A stretch of DNA of 27,162 nucleotides from an uncultured Rhodocyclaceae bacterium (GTDB lineage Bacteria > Pseudomonadota > Gammaproteobacteria > Burkholderiales > Rhodocyclaceae). This document shows, in pieces, positions 1 through 7,786 of the stretch. The stretch lies in the NCBI GenBank assembly GCA_900549295.1, contig URNG01000035.1, forward strand, positions 1-27,162. Direction: 5' to 3'. Each line of letters begins with the position of its first letter. The stretch's first letter is position 1. The translations under genes were made by a program, and so were the position numbers. The notes beneath the pieces are model-generated. The model searched no databases. It was given only the letters and a program-made list of their open reading frames with translations, and was not told where the DNA came from.

Positions 1-45
1 GCGGGTTGGTCCCGCCGCGGGCCGCCGCCGCCGCGCCCCCCCCCC
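1..45. repeat. GC-only low-complexity tract at the left edge
   Basis: The first 45 bases contain a (CCG)4 run followed by CG and ten C (36-45). Recognisable RegB-family sequence (REQALRDERV) begins directly after the C run. The composition is almost the same as the tract at 23293-23314, where two organisms meet. The tract is open in the kinase frame and would encode Ala- and Pro-rich sequence, but it may not belong to the gene. Confidence 0.6.
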
Positions 46-722
46 GCGAGCAGGCCTTGCGCGACGAGCGCGTCACGGCCATCGGCACCCTGGCCGCCGG
101 GGCCGCGCACGAGTTGGGCACACCGCTTGCCACCATGGCGCTGATCGCAGGCGAATTCGAACGGGATGCGCATCTCCCTGCCGAAACGCGCGCCGACGCC
201 GCGCTGTTGCGCCAGCAGATCGGCCTGTGCAAGGACATCATCAGCGGCCTGTCGCGCCGCGCCGGGGCCGAGCGCCTGGAAAACATCGAACGCCTGCCCG
301 CCGACCGCTGGCTGGATCGCCTGCGCCAGCACTGGCACAGCCTGTGCCCGCAGGCCGACAGTCGGCTGGAAGTCGTCAGCCCAGGCGCAGCGCCGGAACT
401 GGCGGCTGACCCGCGTCTGGCGCAGGCCCTGTTGAATCTGCTCAACAACGCCGCCCGGGCCAGCGCCGCGCCGGTGGAGATTCATCTGGGCTGGGACGAG
501 GCCTGCATCAGCATGGAAGTGCTCGACCGTGGCCCCGGCCTGCCGCCGGAGGTGCTTGACCTGTGCGGGCGCAGCGCCCTCCCGACGCATGCCGACGGTT
601 GCGGCATCGGCCTCTTGCTCACCTGCTCCGCCATCAACCAGTTGGGTGGCAGACTGCACCTTGCCCAACGCGAGGGCGGCGGCGCTCGTGCCCGCATCGA
701 CCTCCCCCGCCTGCCGACATGA
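3..722 (+). CDS. regB: RegB/PrrB-type redox sensor histidine kinase, 5' partial
   Basis: C-terminal kinase core of a membrane sensor kinase that phosphorylates the RegA-type regulator encoded next. The H-box is AAHELGTPLAT, the form typical of RegB/PrrB/ActS, with the phospho-acceptor His. It is followed by an N-box (LLNLLNNAARAS), a G1 box (DRGPGLP) and a G2 box (GCGIGLLL). A Cys in LCKDIISGL lies where RegB proteins carry their redox-active cysteine; that equivalence is inferred from family knowledge. The N-terminal six-helix membrane domain expected of RegB is missing because the gene runs off the window. The coding frame is open to base 3, and the TTG at 6 is not a credible start. The stop at 720-722 is 7 bp before regA, so the pair is almost certainly co-transcribed. 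Confidence 0.85.
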   Translation, partial: GLVPPRAAAAAPPPREQALRDERVTAIGTLAAGAAHELGTPLATMALIAGEFERDAHLPAETRADAALLRQQIGLCKDIISGLSRRAGAERLENIERLPADRWLDRLRQHWHSLCPQADSRLEVVSPGAAPELAADPRLAQALLNLLNNAARASAAPVEIHLGWDEACISMEVLDRGPGLPPEVLDLCGRSALPTHADGCGIGLLLTCSAINQLGGRLHLAQREGGGARARIDLPRLPT

Positions 723-729
723 TCGCACC

Positions 730-1260
730 ATGAACACACCCATTCTCGTCATCGACGACGACCCCACCTTCAACGCCATCCTGGTGCGCACCCTGAAACG
801 CCGGGGGCTGACGGCGCTGGGTGCCGAAACCATGGACGCCGCCGAACGGCTGATCGCCGAAATGCGCCCGCAGCGCGCCGTCCTCGATCTCAACCTGGCG
901 GGCAACTCCGGCCTCGGCCTGATTCCGCAACTGCTGTCCGCCAACGCCCACTGCCGCATCGTCATTCTCACCGGCTATGGCAGCATCGCCACCGCAGTCG
1001 AAGCCATCAAACGCGGCGCGACCCAGTATTTCACCAAACCCGTCGACCTCGACGCCCTGCTGGCGGCTTTTGCCGGCACCCCGCAAGACGGGCCCGCCCC
1101 ACCGCCAGACGCGCCGCTTTCGGTCGACCGCCTGGAATGGGAGCACATCCAGCGCGTGCTGACCGAGCACGCAGGCAACATCTCCGCCACCGCCCGCGCC
1201 CTCAAGATGCACCGCCGCACCCTGCAGCGCAAACTCGCCAAGCATCCGGTGCGACAATGA
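730..1260 (+). CDS. regA: RegA/PrrA-type response regulator
   Basis: A 176-aa two-component regulator. The receiver domain (residues ~3-115) has the acidic pair D10/D11, the phosphorylation site D53 (VLDLNLAGNSG), T81 and K103 (FTKP). A short Pro-rich linker leads to a C-terminal Fis-like helix-turn-helix (~135-174) ending NISATARALKMHRRTLQRKLAK, close to the very conserved RegA DNA-binding helix. Length is normal for the family (about 180 aa). The ATG at 730 follows the kinase stop by 7 bp. RegA homologues globally control photosynthesis, respiration, carbon or nitrogen metabolism in response to redox state; the targets here cannot be read from the window. Confidence 0.92.
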   Translation: MNTPILVIDDDPTFNAILVRTLKRRGLTALGAETMDAAERLIAEMRPQRAVLDLNLAGNSGLGLIPQLLSANAHCRIVILTGYGSIATAVEAIKRGATQYFTKPVDLDALLAAFAGTPQDGPAPPPDAPLSVDRLEWEHIQRVLTEHAGNISATARALKMHRRTLQRKLAKHPVRQ

Positions 1261-1357
1261 GATCGGCCCGGGCGGCAGCCTGACCGACTGCCCTCTTGCC
1301 CTGAGCTACCCGGCAAATCGCGTAAAATGCGCGTTTCTCGCAGCAAACGGCCTCAGC

Positions 1358-2614
1358 ATGTCTCCCAATACCATCCAGATGGTCGGCGCAGCGCTTTTCG
1401 CCATCGCCATCATTCACACTTTTTCCACCAAGTATTTCGAGCAGCTGGCGCACCGCCGCCCGGCGCATTCCGGCCTGTGGCATCTGCTGGGCGAGGTGGA
1501 AGTGGTGTTCGGCATCTGGGCGACGGTGCTGGTCATCGCCATGATGCTGCTGGAAGGGCGCGATTTCGCGGTGGATTATCTCGACAGCCGCAACTACACC
1601 GAGCCGCTGTTCGTCTTCGTCATCATGGTCATTGCCGCGAGCAAGCCGGTGCTGCGCGTCACCACCACCCTGATCGACATGATCGCCCGCTATGCGCCGC
1701 TGCCCGGCGCGGTATCGACCTACTTCACCATTCTGGCCGTGGTGCCGCTGCTCGGTTCCTTCATTACCGAGCCGGCGGCCATGACGCTCGCCGCGCTCCT
1801 GCTGCGCGACCGCTTCTATCAGCACAGCCTGTCGCGCAAACTCATGTACGGCACGCTGGGCACGCTGTTCGTGAACATTTCCATCGGCGGCACGCTGACG
1901 AGTTTTGCCGCGCCGCCGGTGCTGATGGTGGCCCATACCTGGAACTGGGACAGCTGGTTCATGCTCAGTCATTTCGGCTGGAAAGCGGCTACCGCAGTAG
2001 TCATCAACGCCACCATCGTCACCCTGCTGTTCCAGAGCGAATTACGCCATCTGCCCGAGGGCGCAGCCGAGAACACCGAGGACATTCCTTTTCCGGTCAC
2101 GGCCCTGCACTTGCTGCTGCTCCTGATCGTGGTGGTTTTCGCCCACCATCCGCCGGTTTTCGTCGGCGTTTTCCTTTTCTTCATGGGCATCGCTTCGGCC
2201 TACCCCAACTTCCAGGAGCGGCTCATCCTGCGCGAAGGGCTGCTGGTGGCCTTCTTCCTCGCCGGTCTGGTCGTGCTGGGCGGACAGCAGGCCTGGTGGC
2301 TGCAACCGCTGCTGGAAAACATGAACGCCACCACCGTCTATTTCGGCGCCACGGCGCTCACCGCCATCACCGACAATGCGGCGCTGACTTACCTTGGCTC
2401 GCTGGTCGAAGGACTGTCCGACGAGTTCAAATACGCCCTGGTGGCCGGCGCGGTGACTGGCGGCGGCCTCACCGTCATCGCCAACGCACCCAACCCCGCC
2501 GGCTTCTCCATCCTGCGCCGGCATTTCAACGACGGCGCGGTGAACCCGCTGGGCCTCTTCGTGTCCGCCCTGCCGCCGACCCTGGTTGCCATTTTTGCTT
2601 TCCAGTTGCTGTAA
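1358..2614 (+). CDS. Putative Na+/H+ antiporter, polytopic membrane protein
   Basis: A 418-aa hydrophobic protein with about ten to twelve predicted membrane segments. It resembles the 'putative Na+/H+ antiporter' group of the ion-transporter superfamily. Two symmetry-related polar motifs typical of such carriers are visible, FITEPAAMTLAALLLRDR (mid-N half) and TAITDNAALTYLGS (C half), each with an acidic residue within a hydrophobic stretch. A Gly-rich GGGLTVIANAPNPAG segment follows. The start ATG at 1358 gives a hydrophobic first helix, and no strong Shine-Dalgarno precedes it. A TAAAAT at 1323-1328 could be a -10 element but lacks a good -35. An overlapping longer frame in this region is a shadow. 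Substrate ions are inferred from the family only. Confidence 0.8.
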   Translation: MSPNTIQMVGAALFAIAIIHTFSTKYFEQLAHRRPAHSGLWHLLGEVEVVFGIWATVLVIAMMLLEGRDFAVDYLDSRNYTEPLFVFVIMVIAASKPVLRVTTTLIDMIARYAPLPGAVSTYFTILAVVPLLGSFITEPAAMTLAALLLRDRFYQHSLSRKLMYGTLGTLFVNISIGGTLTSFAAPPVLMVAHTWNWDSWFMLSHFGWKAATAVVINATIVTLLFQSELRHLPEGAAENTEDIPFPVTALHLLLLLIVVVFAHHPPVFVGVFLFFMGIASAYPNFQERLILREGLLVAFFLAGLVVLGGQQAWWLQPLLENMNATTVYFGATALTAITDNAALTYLGSLVEGLSDEFKYALVAGAVTGGGLTVIANAPNPAGFSILRRHFNDGAVNPLGLFVSALPPTLVAIFAFQLL

Positions 2615-2632
2615 TTTCAACCCGCAAGAATA

Positions 2633-2662
2633 TTGACACTTATTCTCATTTGGTTGGATAAT
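2633..2662 (+). promoter_or_regulatory. sigma70 promoter of bfd with an overlapping Fur-like box
   Basis: TTGACA (2633-2638) and GATAAT (2657-2662) are separated by 18 bp, a near-consensus housekeeping promoter 37 bp before the bfd start. Bases 2635-2653, read on the minus strand, match the 19-bp Fur consensus (GATAATGATAATCATTATC) at 12 positions by hand alignment. They cover the -35 and spacer, where a repressor would block polymerase. Iron control of bfd is well known in other proteobacteria; here it is inferred. Confidence 0.65.
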
Positions 2663-2698
2663 GCGACGAATTCGCGTTAACAACCCTCTGAGGCGGCC

Positions 2699-2902
2699 AT
2701 GTACATTTGTGTGTGTCATGCAGTGACCGATCGGCAAATCCGGGAAGCCGCCCAGGCTGGCGCGCGCACCTTGAAAGACCTGCGCCGCGAACTCGGCGTC
2801 ACCCGCGACTGTGGCCGCTGCGCTTCCTGCGCGCACGATTGCCTGAAAGAAACGCACGGCACATCGGCCAAGCCGGGCAAGGCCGCACGCCGCGCGGCAT
2901 AA
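2699..2902 (+). CDS. bfd: Bacterioferritin-associated ferredoxin-like [2Fe-2S] protein
   Basis: A 67-aa protein with a BFD-like [2Fe-2S] domain. Cys4 and Cys6 (CVC) and Cys38 and Cys41 (CGRC) have the C-X-C...C-X2-C spacing that ligates the cluster in Bfd. Two further cysteines, Cys44 and Cys48, are extra. In enterics and Pseudomonas, Bfd donates electrons to bacterioferritin to release stored iron. The C-terminus (from about residue 52) is a short basic Ala/Lys/Arg tail. GAGG at 2690-2693 gives a ribosome site 5 bp from the ATG. No bfr gene is adjacent. A Fur-like box overlaps its promoter. Confidence 0.88.
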   Translation: MYICVCHAVTDRQIREAAQAGARTLKDLRRELGVTRDCGRCASCAHDCLKETHGTSAKPGKAARRAA

Positions 2903-3003
2903 ACCGCCGCACCCTGTCTGCACGCCCCGTTTTCGCGGCCTGCTGCGGCAAGAGGCAGGATTAGCCGGCGCGCAGGCGTCCGGTCGGCAAGGACTTCAAG
3001 ATA

Positions 3004-3123
3004 CCCAGGGAAGTTCTGAATAAATCAAAACCATTCGGGCTGAGCCTGTCGAAGCCCTTGATTTTGCAGGTGACGCCCTTCGACAAGCTCAGGGCGAACG
3101 GATTTGTTCAGAGCCTCCCTGGC
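3004..3123. repeat. MITE/REP-like inverted repeat element
   Basis: About 120 bp with two arms of roughly 50 bp that pair imperfectly. The left arm (3004-3058) begins CCCAGGGAAGTTCTGAATAA. The right arm (3076-3123), read on the minus strand, begins GCCAGGGAGGCTCTGAACAA. The inner parts carry the motif TTCGGGCTGAGCCTGTCGAA and its counterpart, a palindromic word I know as a dispersed intergenic repeat in many beta- and gammaproteobacterial genomes. The element lies between the convergent bfd and chemoreceptor genes and encodes no protein. The rest of the 2903-3204 gap holds only the hairpin listed separately. Confidence 0.75.
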
Positions 3124-3151
3124 GGACCAACGGCGCTGAACCCTGGCATCC

Positions 3152-3173
3152 ACAGCCCGTTTGCACGGGCTGT
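3152..3173. terminator. Short hairpin between convergent genes
   Basis: ACAGCCCG (3152-3159) pairs with CGGGCTGT (3166-3173) around a 6-nt loop. It lies 31 bp past the chemoreceptor stop. There is no T tract on either side, so termination activity is uncertain. Confidence 0.35.
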
Positions 3174-3204
3174 CTGCATTCAGTGAGCCAGCAGCAGCCG
3201 GAAT

Positions 3205-4815
3205 TCAGGTGCGGAAACGGCTGGCGGCGGTATTGAGCTGGGCGGCAATGCCTCGCAGATCGTCGGCCTCGCCACGCACCTGACGCACTCCGGCGCTGTT
3301 TTCCTCGGTCATCTGGGCGATTCCCTCGACGCGGCGGGCGATGTCGGCGCTGGCCGTGCTCTGCTCCCCCATCGCCGCGCTGATGTCGTTGATGGCACCG
3401 AGCACCTGCTGCGAACTGGTGCGGATGCGATCTATCGTTCCGATGGCCTCATCGGCAAGACGCACGCCTTCCTGCACCTGCTCGGCCTGCTGGCTCATGC
3501 GCTCGGTAACGCTGCGCGTGCCGTCGACGATGGCGGCGATCATCGGGCCGATTTCCTGGGTCGACTGCGTGGTGCGTTCGGCCAGCTTCCTGACCTCGTC
3601 GGCAACCACGGCGAAACCGCGCCCCTGCTCGCCGGCACGCGCAGCCTCGATGGCGGCATTGAGCGCCAGCAGGTTGGTTTGATCGGCAATATCCTTGATG
3701 ACACCGACGATGGAGGCGATGCGCTCGGTATGCTCGCCAAGCGCCTGCACTGCCTGCGCCGATGCTTCGGCGGTGGCGGCGATGCCCTGGATGTCGGCAG
3801 CAACGCGCTGAATCGCCTCGACGCCGTTGGCGGCTTCGGCCTCGGCACTGGCAGCGACGTCACGGGCGCTTTCGCTGCTGCCGGCGACGGTGGAGATGCT
3901 GACGGTCATTTCCTCGACCGAGGCGGCCATCGACGATGCGGCTTCCGCCTGATACTCGCTCGCCGAGGACATCTGCGACGTCGAGTTGGCCAGATTCTCA
4001 CTCGACCCGGCGAGATGCTCGGCATTGCCGCGAATGGTGCCGATCGTCTCGCGCAACTGGTCGCGCATGCGCAGCAGTTCATGCAGCACGGTGCCGATCT
4101 CGTCGTTGCGGCGCACATCGATGTCTGCGCCAAGATTACCGGCAGCGATTTCGCCGGCGAAGCGCCCGGCTTCGGCAAGCGGCGCGCGGATCACATGCGC
4201 GATCAGGTAGAAACTGACGCCGAGGCCAATCAGGATGCCGACGGCAATGAGGGCGGTAAGCAGCATGAACAACTGGTCATACTCGGCGTGAGCGGCCTCG
4301 TACTCGCGCTTGGCGATGGTGAGTTGGGTATCGATCAGTTGCGAGAAAGCCTCGGACACCGGATCGATGGCCGGGTAGAGCGCGTTTGCCGAGAAGAGCG
4401 TGAGCGCGCCGAGATTCTCTTCCTGCAGCAGCGATTTCAGTTTGGCCTTGGCCTCGTCGGCCACCTTCATGCGCTTCTCGATTTCGGGAACCTGGCGGCT
4501 CTCCTCGGCATCGAGCTGGGTCGCCAGAAAATCCTTCCAGTTCTTCCCGATCAGCTTCTCGGCACGCTCGATGGCGGCCAGAGCGTCGTTCGCCGACATG
4601 CTGCCGAGGCGTACCTTGTGCGTGACATCGACGACGCCGACGGCGTAGGCATCGGCAATCGCCTTCAGATCGCGCAGCGGCACGACGCGATCCAGATAGA
4701 CGGTGTCCAGGCCGGCCACCGTGTGACGCATGCCGTTCAGTCCGAGCACGCCGATGGCGGCGGCAAGAATCAGCAGGCCGGCAGCGAGGCCGGCCAGACG
4801 GGTGGAAATGTTCAT
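3205..4815 (-). CDS. Methyl-accepting chemotaxis protein
   Basis: A 536-aa transmembrane chemoreceptor. TM1 is at residues ~7-27, followed by a helical periplasmic sensor domain (~28-180) that looks like a four-helix bundle. TM2 is at ~182-207, HAMP at ~208-260, then a long coiled coil. The signalling hairpin at ~373-412 carries the highly conserved IKDIADQTNLLALNAAIEAA and GRGFAVVADEVRKLAERT stretches that contact CheA and CheW. The C-terminus ends SRFRT with no CheR-binding pentapeptide. The ATG at 4815 has an AGGGG ribosome site 8 bp upstream. The gene stands alone with no che genes nearby, and its ligand cannot be predicted. The residue after EIG in the methylation helix is Pro, which is unusual in a coiled coil. 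Confidence 0.93.
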   Translation of the reverse strand: MNISTRLAGLAAGLLILAAAIGVLGLNGMRHTVAGLDTVYLDRVVPLRDLKAIADAYAVGVVDVTHKVRLGSMSANDALAAIERAEKLIGKNWKDFLATQLDAEESRQVPEIEKRMKVADEAKAKLKSLLQEENLGALTLFSANALYPAIDPVSEAFSQLIDTQLTIAKREYEAAHAEYDQLFMLLTALIAVGILIGLGVSFYLIAHVIRAPLAEAGRFAGEIAAGNLGADIDVRRNDEIGTVLHELLRMRDQLRETIGTIRGNAEHLAGSSENLANSTSQMSSASEYQAEAASSMAASVEEMTVSISTVAGSSESARDVAASAEAEAANGVEAIQRVAADIQGIAATAEASAQAVQALGEHTERIASIVGVIKDIADQTNLLALNAAIEAARAGEQGRGFAVVADEVRKLAERTTQSTQEIGPMIAAIVDGTRSVTERMSQQAEQVQEGVRLADEAIGTIDRIRTSSQQVLGAINDISAAMGEQSTASADIARRVEGIAQMTEENSAGVRQVRGEADDLRGIAAQLNTAASRFRT

Positions 4816-4950
4816 GATGGAAGCCCCTTCACTGTTTTTCTGTCCATGAATTCAAAGAGGCCAATTTTGTGTTTACACCACCACCCGAACGGCCTTGCCA
4901 GAATTTTAACTTCCAACAGATTGATCCGCCTAGGTGCCGATCACCGGAAT

Positions 4951-5208
4951 CTACGCGTTTCCTGCGGCGAGCTTCCTGTAATCCACGCACCCTGCCTGGA
5001 GCAGCACGGCCAGTATTTCGGGCAGCCCGGCTCTGGTGCAGCATACCTGCAGACGCCCGGCTGCGGGCGGCGCATCGGGGCATTCCCCGGCGCTGATCGT
5101 CCCGGAAAAACAGCGCAGCAGGCCGAGCAAGGTCGCGCGTTCCTCGGCGCTGCCTGGAAAATGCGCGGACAGGCGGTAGATGTCCGCGTCTGCAATGGTG
5201 TCGCACAT
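4951..5208 (-). CDS. Small hypothetical protein downstream of copZ
   Basis: An 85-aa ORF that I do not recognise. It starts MCDTIADADIYRLSAHFPGS and holds six cysteines, including a CC pair and a late AGCVDYR. It has no membrane segment or signal peptide. It begins 22 bp after the copZ stop on the same strand, with a GGGAGC ribosome site, so it is probably the last gene of the copA-copZ unit. Only this reading frame has balanced acidic and basic composition; an overlapping Arg-rich frame is likely noise. Metal handling is a guess from position and cysteines alone. Bases 4816-4950, between it and the chemoreceptor, hold only a probable promoter region with no clear motifs. Confidence 0.5.
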   Translation of the reverse strand: MCDTIADADIYRLSAHFPGSAEERATLLGLLRCFSGTISAGECPDAPPAAGRLQVCCTRAGLPEILAVLLQAGCVDYRKLAAGNA

Positions 5209-5230
5209 GCGGTGCGCTCCCGGTAAAAAA

Positions 5231-5437
5231 TCAGGCGGCGTCGAAGCCGGCGTCCTCGATGGCGGCGCACAGGGCGGCGCGGTCGATCTGCACCGGGTCG
5301 AAGCTGACTTTCGCGTTCGCCTGTTCCAGCGAAACCTCGGCGGCGCTCACGCCCGGCAGGGCGGCCAGCACGCCGCCGATGTTCTTGACGCAGCCCTGGC
5401 AGCTCATGCCGTCGATCCTGATTTCAGTCGTTTCCAT
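5231..5437 (-). CDS. copZ: Copper chaperone CopZ-like, heavy-metal-associated domain
   Basis: A 68-aa single-domain ferredoxin-like metal chaperone. The metal-binding loop GMSCQGC (Cys13, Cys16) sits in the usual place after the first strand, and the pattern ends in the typical AIEDAGFDA. Such proteins bind Cu(I) and pass it to the N-terminal domain of CopA. It starts 17 bp after the copA stop, so the two are co-transcribed. Metal identity is inferred from the adjacent CopA. Confidence 0.92.
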   Translation of the reverse strand: METTEIRIDGMSCQGCVKNIGGVLAALPGVSAAEVSLEQANAKVSFDPVQIDRAALCAAIEDAGFDAA

Positions 5438-5454
5438 TTTTTCTCCTCAGCCGT

Positions 5455-7683
5455 TCATTTTCCCGGTCGCCAGCGGCGCAACATGAGCGAACTCGTCACC
5501 ACCGACACCGAACTCATCGCCATCGCCGCCCCGGCGAACACCGGGTTCAGGTAGCCGAGCGCGGCGAGCGGAATACCGATCACATTGTAGATGAAGGCAA
5601 AGAACAGATTCAGCCGAATTTTCCCGAGCGTCGCGGCGGACAGCGAAATCGCATCGGCCACGCCCATCAGGTCGTTGCGGATCAAGGTCAGATCGGCCGC
5701 TTCGATGGCCGCATCGGAACCCGCGCCAATGGCGAAGCTGACGTCGGCGGCGGCGAGCGCCGGCGCGTCGTTGATGCCGTCGCCGACCATCGCCACCACG
5801 CCGCCCGCCGTTTTCAGCGCGTTGATGGCCGCCGCCTTGTCGCCGGGGAGGATGCCGGCGCGGAAATCGTCGATGCCGGCTTCCCGGGCGATTACCGCAG
5901 CGGTGGCCGCGTTGTCGCCGGTCAGCATCACCACCTTGATGCCGCGCTGGCGCAGACGCTGCACCGCCGCCTTCGAACTGGCGCGCAGCGTGTCGGCAAT
6001 GGCGAGCCAGGCGAGCGGCACTGGCGCGCCGGCGGCATCGACCTCAGCCAGCACGATCACGGTCTTGCCCTGCCCTTGCAGCGCCAGCACCTGCGGCGCG
6101 GCGGCCTGCCCAAGCCAGCCGGGCGCGCCCAGGCGGACGAGCCTGCCGTCGATCCGGCCTTCCACGCCGTGTCCGGTCAGGGCGGTGAATTGCTCGACTG
6201 CCGGCAATTCCCCCCCTGCCTTGTTTCCCTCCGCCTTATCCTGCCACGCCGCCAGTACGGCGCGCGCCAGCGGGTGCTCGGAATGCTGTTCGAGCGCCGC
6301 CGCCAAGCGCAGCGCCTCAAATTCGTGCAGCACCTCGCGCTCGTCGACACCCTGCACCAGCAGATCGGTCAGGCGCGGCGCGCCCTGGGTCAGGGTGCCG
6401 GTTTTATCGAGCGCCAGCACGCTGATCTTTTCCGCCCGTTCCAGCGCCTCGGCGTTGCGCACCAGAATGCCGGCCTGCGCGCCCTGCCCGGTGCCGACCA
6501 TGATCGCCGTCGGCGTCGCCAGCCCGAGCGCGCACGGACAGGCAATCACCAGCACGGCCACGGCGTTGATCAGGGCTTGCGCGAAATCGCCGCCCAGCCA
6601 CCACCAGGCAATGAAAGTCGCCAGCGCGATGGCGCACACCACCGGCACGAAAACGCCGGAAATCCTGTCGGCCAGCCGCTGCACCGGCGCCTTCGAGCCT
6701 TGCGCCTCGCCCACCATGCGGATGATGCCGGCCAGCAAGGTATCCTCACCGACGCCGGTGGCGCGGCAGCGCAGGCTGCCGTTGCCATTGGCGGTCGCGG
6801 CGAACACCTGGTCGCCAGGGCGCTTGCCGACCGGCATGCTCTCGCCGGTGAGCATGGCTTCATCGACGCTGGAATCGCCTTCCACCACCTCGCCATCGAC
6901 CGGCACGCTTTCCCCCGGACGCACCAGAAACACGTCGCCCGGCATCAGGCTCTCCACCGGCACGTCGACCCAGGCGCCGGCCCGCTCGATGCGCGCCGTT
7001 TTCGGGCGCAGCCGGATCAGCGATTCGATCGCCGCCGAGGTGCGCGCCTTGGCCCGCGCTTCCAGCAGCTTGCCGAGCAGGACGAGCGTGATGACCGCCG
7101 CCGCGCCTTCAAAATAAACATGCTGCCCGTGCAGATCGAACACCGTCACCACGGTGGAAAAAACCCACGCCATGCTGGTGCCCAGGGCCACCAGCACGTC
7201 CATATTGGCCCCACCGCCGCGCAGGGCCTTCCAGGCGCCGTCGTAAAAGCGCGCGCCGATCCAGAATTGCACCGGCGTCGCCAGCGCAAGCTGCAACCAG
7301 CGCGGCAGTTCGGCGCTGTGGCCGGCTTCGCCGAACATGAAGGCCATTTGCCCGACCAGCGGCAGGGTCAGCGCCACGGCGATCCAGAAATGCCGCAGTT
7401 CCTTCCGGTACGCCTTCTGCTTTTCCGCTTTTTCCCGCTCGCGTGTCCCGGCATCGACCACGGCGGCGCTGAAACCCGCCTTGGCAACCGCCGCGATCAC
7501 CGTCTCCGCCGTCGCGCCCTGCAAGCGCACGCGCGCGCGCTCGGCTGCCAGATTGACGTTCGCCTGCATCCCTGGCTGGCGGTTGAGCACCTTTTCCAGC
7601 CGCGTCGAGCAGGCCGCGCACGTCATGCCGCCAATGGCAAACTCGACGACGCTTTCGGCGCTGTCGGTGGTGGTTTCGTTCAT
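5455..7683 (-). CDS. copA: Cu(I)-exporting P1B-type ATPase
   Basis: A 742-aa heavy-metal ATPase. One N-terminal HMA domain carries GMTCAAC (Cys22, Cys25). The membrane CPC motif (ACPCALGLATP, ~382-384) defines Cu+/Ag+ specificity. Other landmarks are the actuator TGES, phosphorylated D426 in DKTGTLT, the SEHPLA nucleotide motif and GDGINDAPAL. The protein pumps Cu(I) from the cytoplasm. Placement next to a SafE-like gene, hemN and fnr recalls the CcoI/FixI branch used for cbb3 oxidase assembly, but sequence alone cannot separate detoxifying CopA1 from assembly-type CopA2. I chose the ATG at 7683 (MNETTT) because AAAAGG lies 7 bp upstream. An in-frame start at 7743 would add 20 residues encoded by a 12-bp tandem repeat. 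Confidence 0.93.
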   Translation of the reverse strand: MNETTTDSAESVVEFAIGGMTCAACSTRLEKVLNRQPGMQANVNLAAERARVRLQGATAETVIAAVAKAGFSAAVVDAGTREREKAEKQKAYRKELRHFWIAVALTLPLVGQMAFMFGEAGHSAELPRWLQLALATPVQFWIGARFYDGAWKALRGGGANMDVLVALGTSMAWVFSTVVTVFDLHGQHVYFEGAAAVITLVLLGKLLEARAKARTSAAIESLIRLRPKTARIERAGAWVDVPVESLMPGDVFLVRPGESVPVDGEVVEGDSSVDEAMLTGESMPVGKRPGDQVFAATANGNGSLRCRATGVGEDTLLAGIIRMVGEAQGSKAPVQRLADRISGVFVPVVCAIALATFIAWWWLGGDFAQALINAVAVLVIACPCALGLATPTAIMVGTGQGAQAGILVRNAEALERAEKISVLALDKTGTLTQGAPRLTDLLVQGVDEREVLHEFEALRLAAALEQHSEHPLARAVLAAWQDKAEGNKAGGELPAVEQFTALTGHGVEGRIDGRLVRLGAPGWLGQAAAPQVLALQGQGKTVIVLAEVDAAGAPVPLAWLAIADTLRASSKAAVQRLRQRGIKVVMLTGDNAATAAVIAREAGIDDFRAGILPGDKAAAINALKTAGGVVAMVGDGINDAPALAAADVSFAIGAGSDAAIEAADLTLIRNDLMGVADAISLSAATLGKIRLNLFFAFIYNVIGIPLAALGYLNPVFAGAAMAMSSVSVVTSSLMLRRWRPGK

Positions 7684-7707
7684 TGGAGAGCCTTTTGATA
7701 AAACAGC

Positions 7708-7743
7708 GGGTAAAACCCTGGGTAAAACTTCGGGTAAAAACAA
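7708..7743. repeat. Three 12-bp tandem repeats in the copA leader
   Basis: GGGTAAAA recurs at 7708, 7720 and 7732, exactly 12 bp apart. The units differ slightly in their last four bases. The repeat lies directly upstream of the copA ribosome site. Read on the coding strand it is an in-frame Val-Leu-Pro repeat, which is unlikely to be translated. Confidence 0.7.
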
Positions 7744-7751
7744 CCCTTAAC

Positions 7752-7771
7752 AAATAAGCAATTTCTTATTT
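7752..7771. promoter_or_regulatory. AT-rich palindrome upstream of copA
   Basis: AAATAAG (7752-7758) and CTTATTT (7765-7771) form a perfect 7-6-7 inverted repeat in the 103-bp gap before copA. It could be an operator or a weak terminator for the gene upstream. It does not match the CueR copper-activator site, which is GC-rich and sits in a 19-bp promoter spacer. Confidence 0.4.
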
Positions 7772-7786
7772 TTAGCTTACATGAGC

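Noticed and set aside
1327..2661. Long Arg/His-rich frame overlapping the antiporter gene.
   Set aside because: It is a shadow of the real 1358-2614 gene; its composition is typical of an out-of-frame reading of GC-rich DNA.
4816..4950. TAAA...GCCG on the minus strand upstream of the chemoreceptor, a possible sigma28 (FliA) promoter.
   Set aside because: The spacing is 11 bp between TAAA and GCCG instead of 15, and the downstream GATAA is absent.
5591..7698. Long plus-strand frames (over 500 aa) opposite copA.
   Set aside because: They are Arg/Ser/Pro-rich antisense shadows of copA without domains or ribosome sites.
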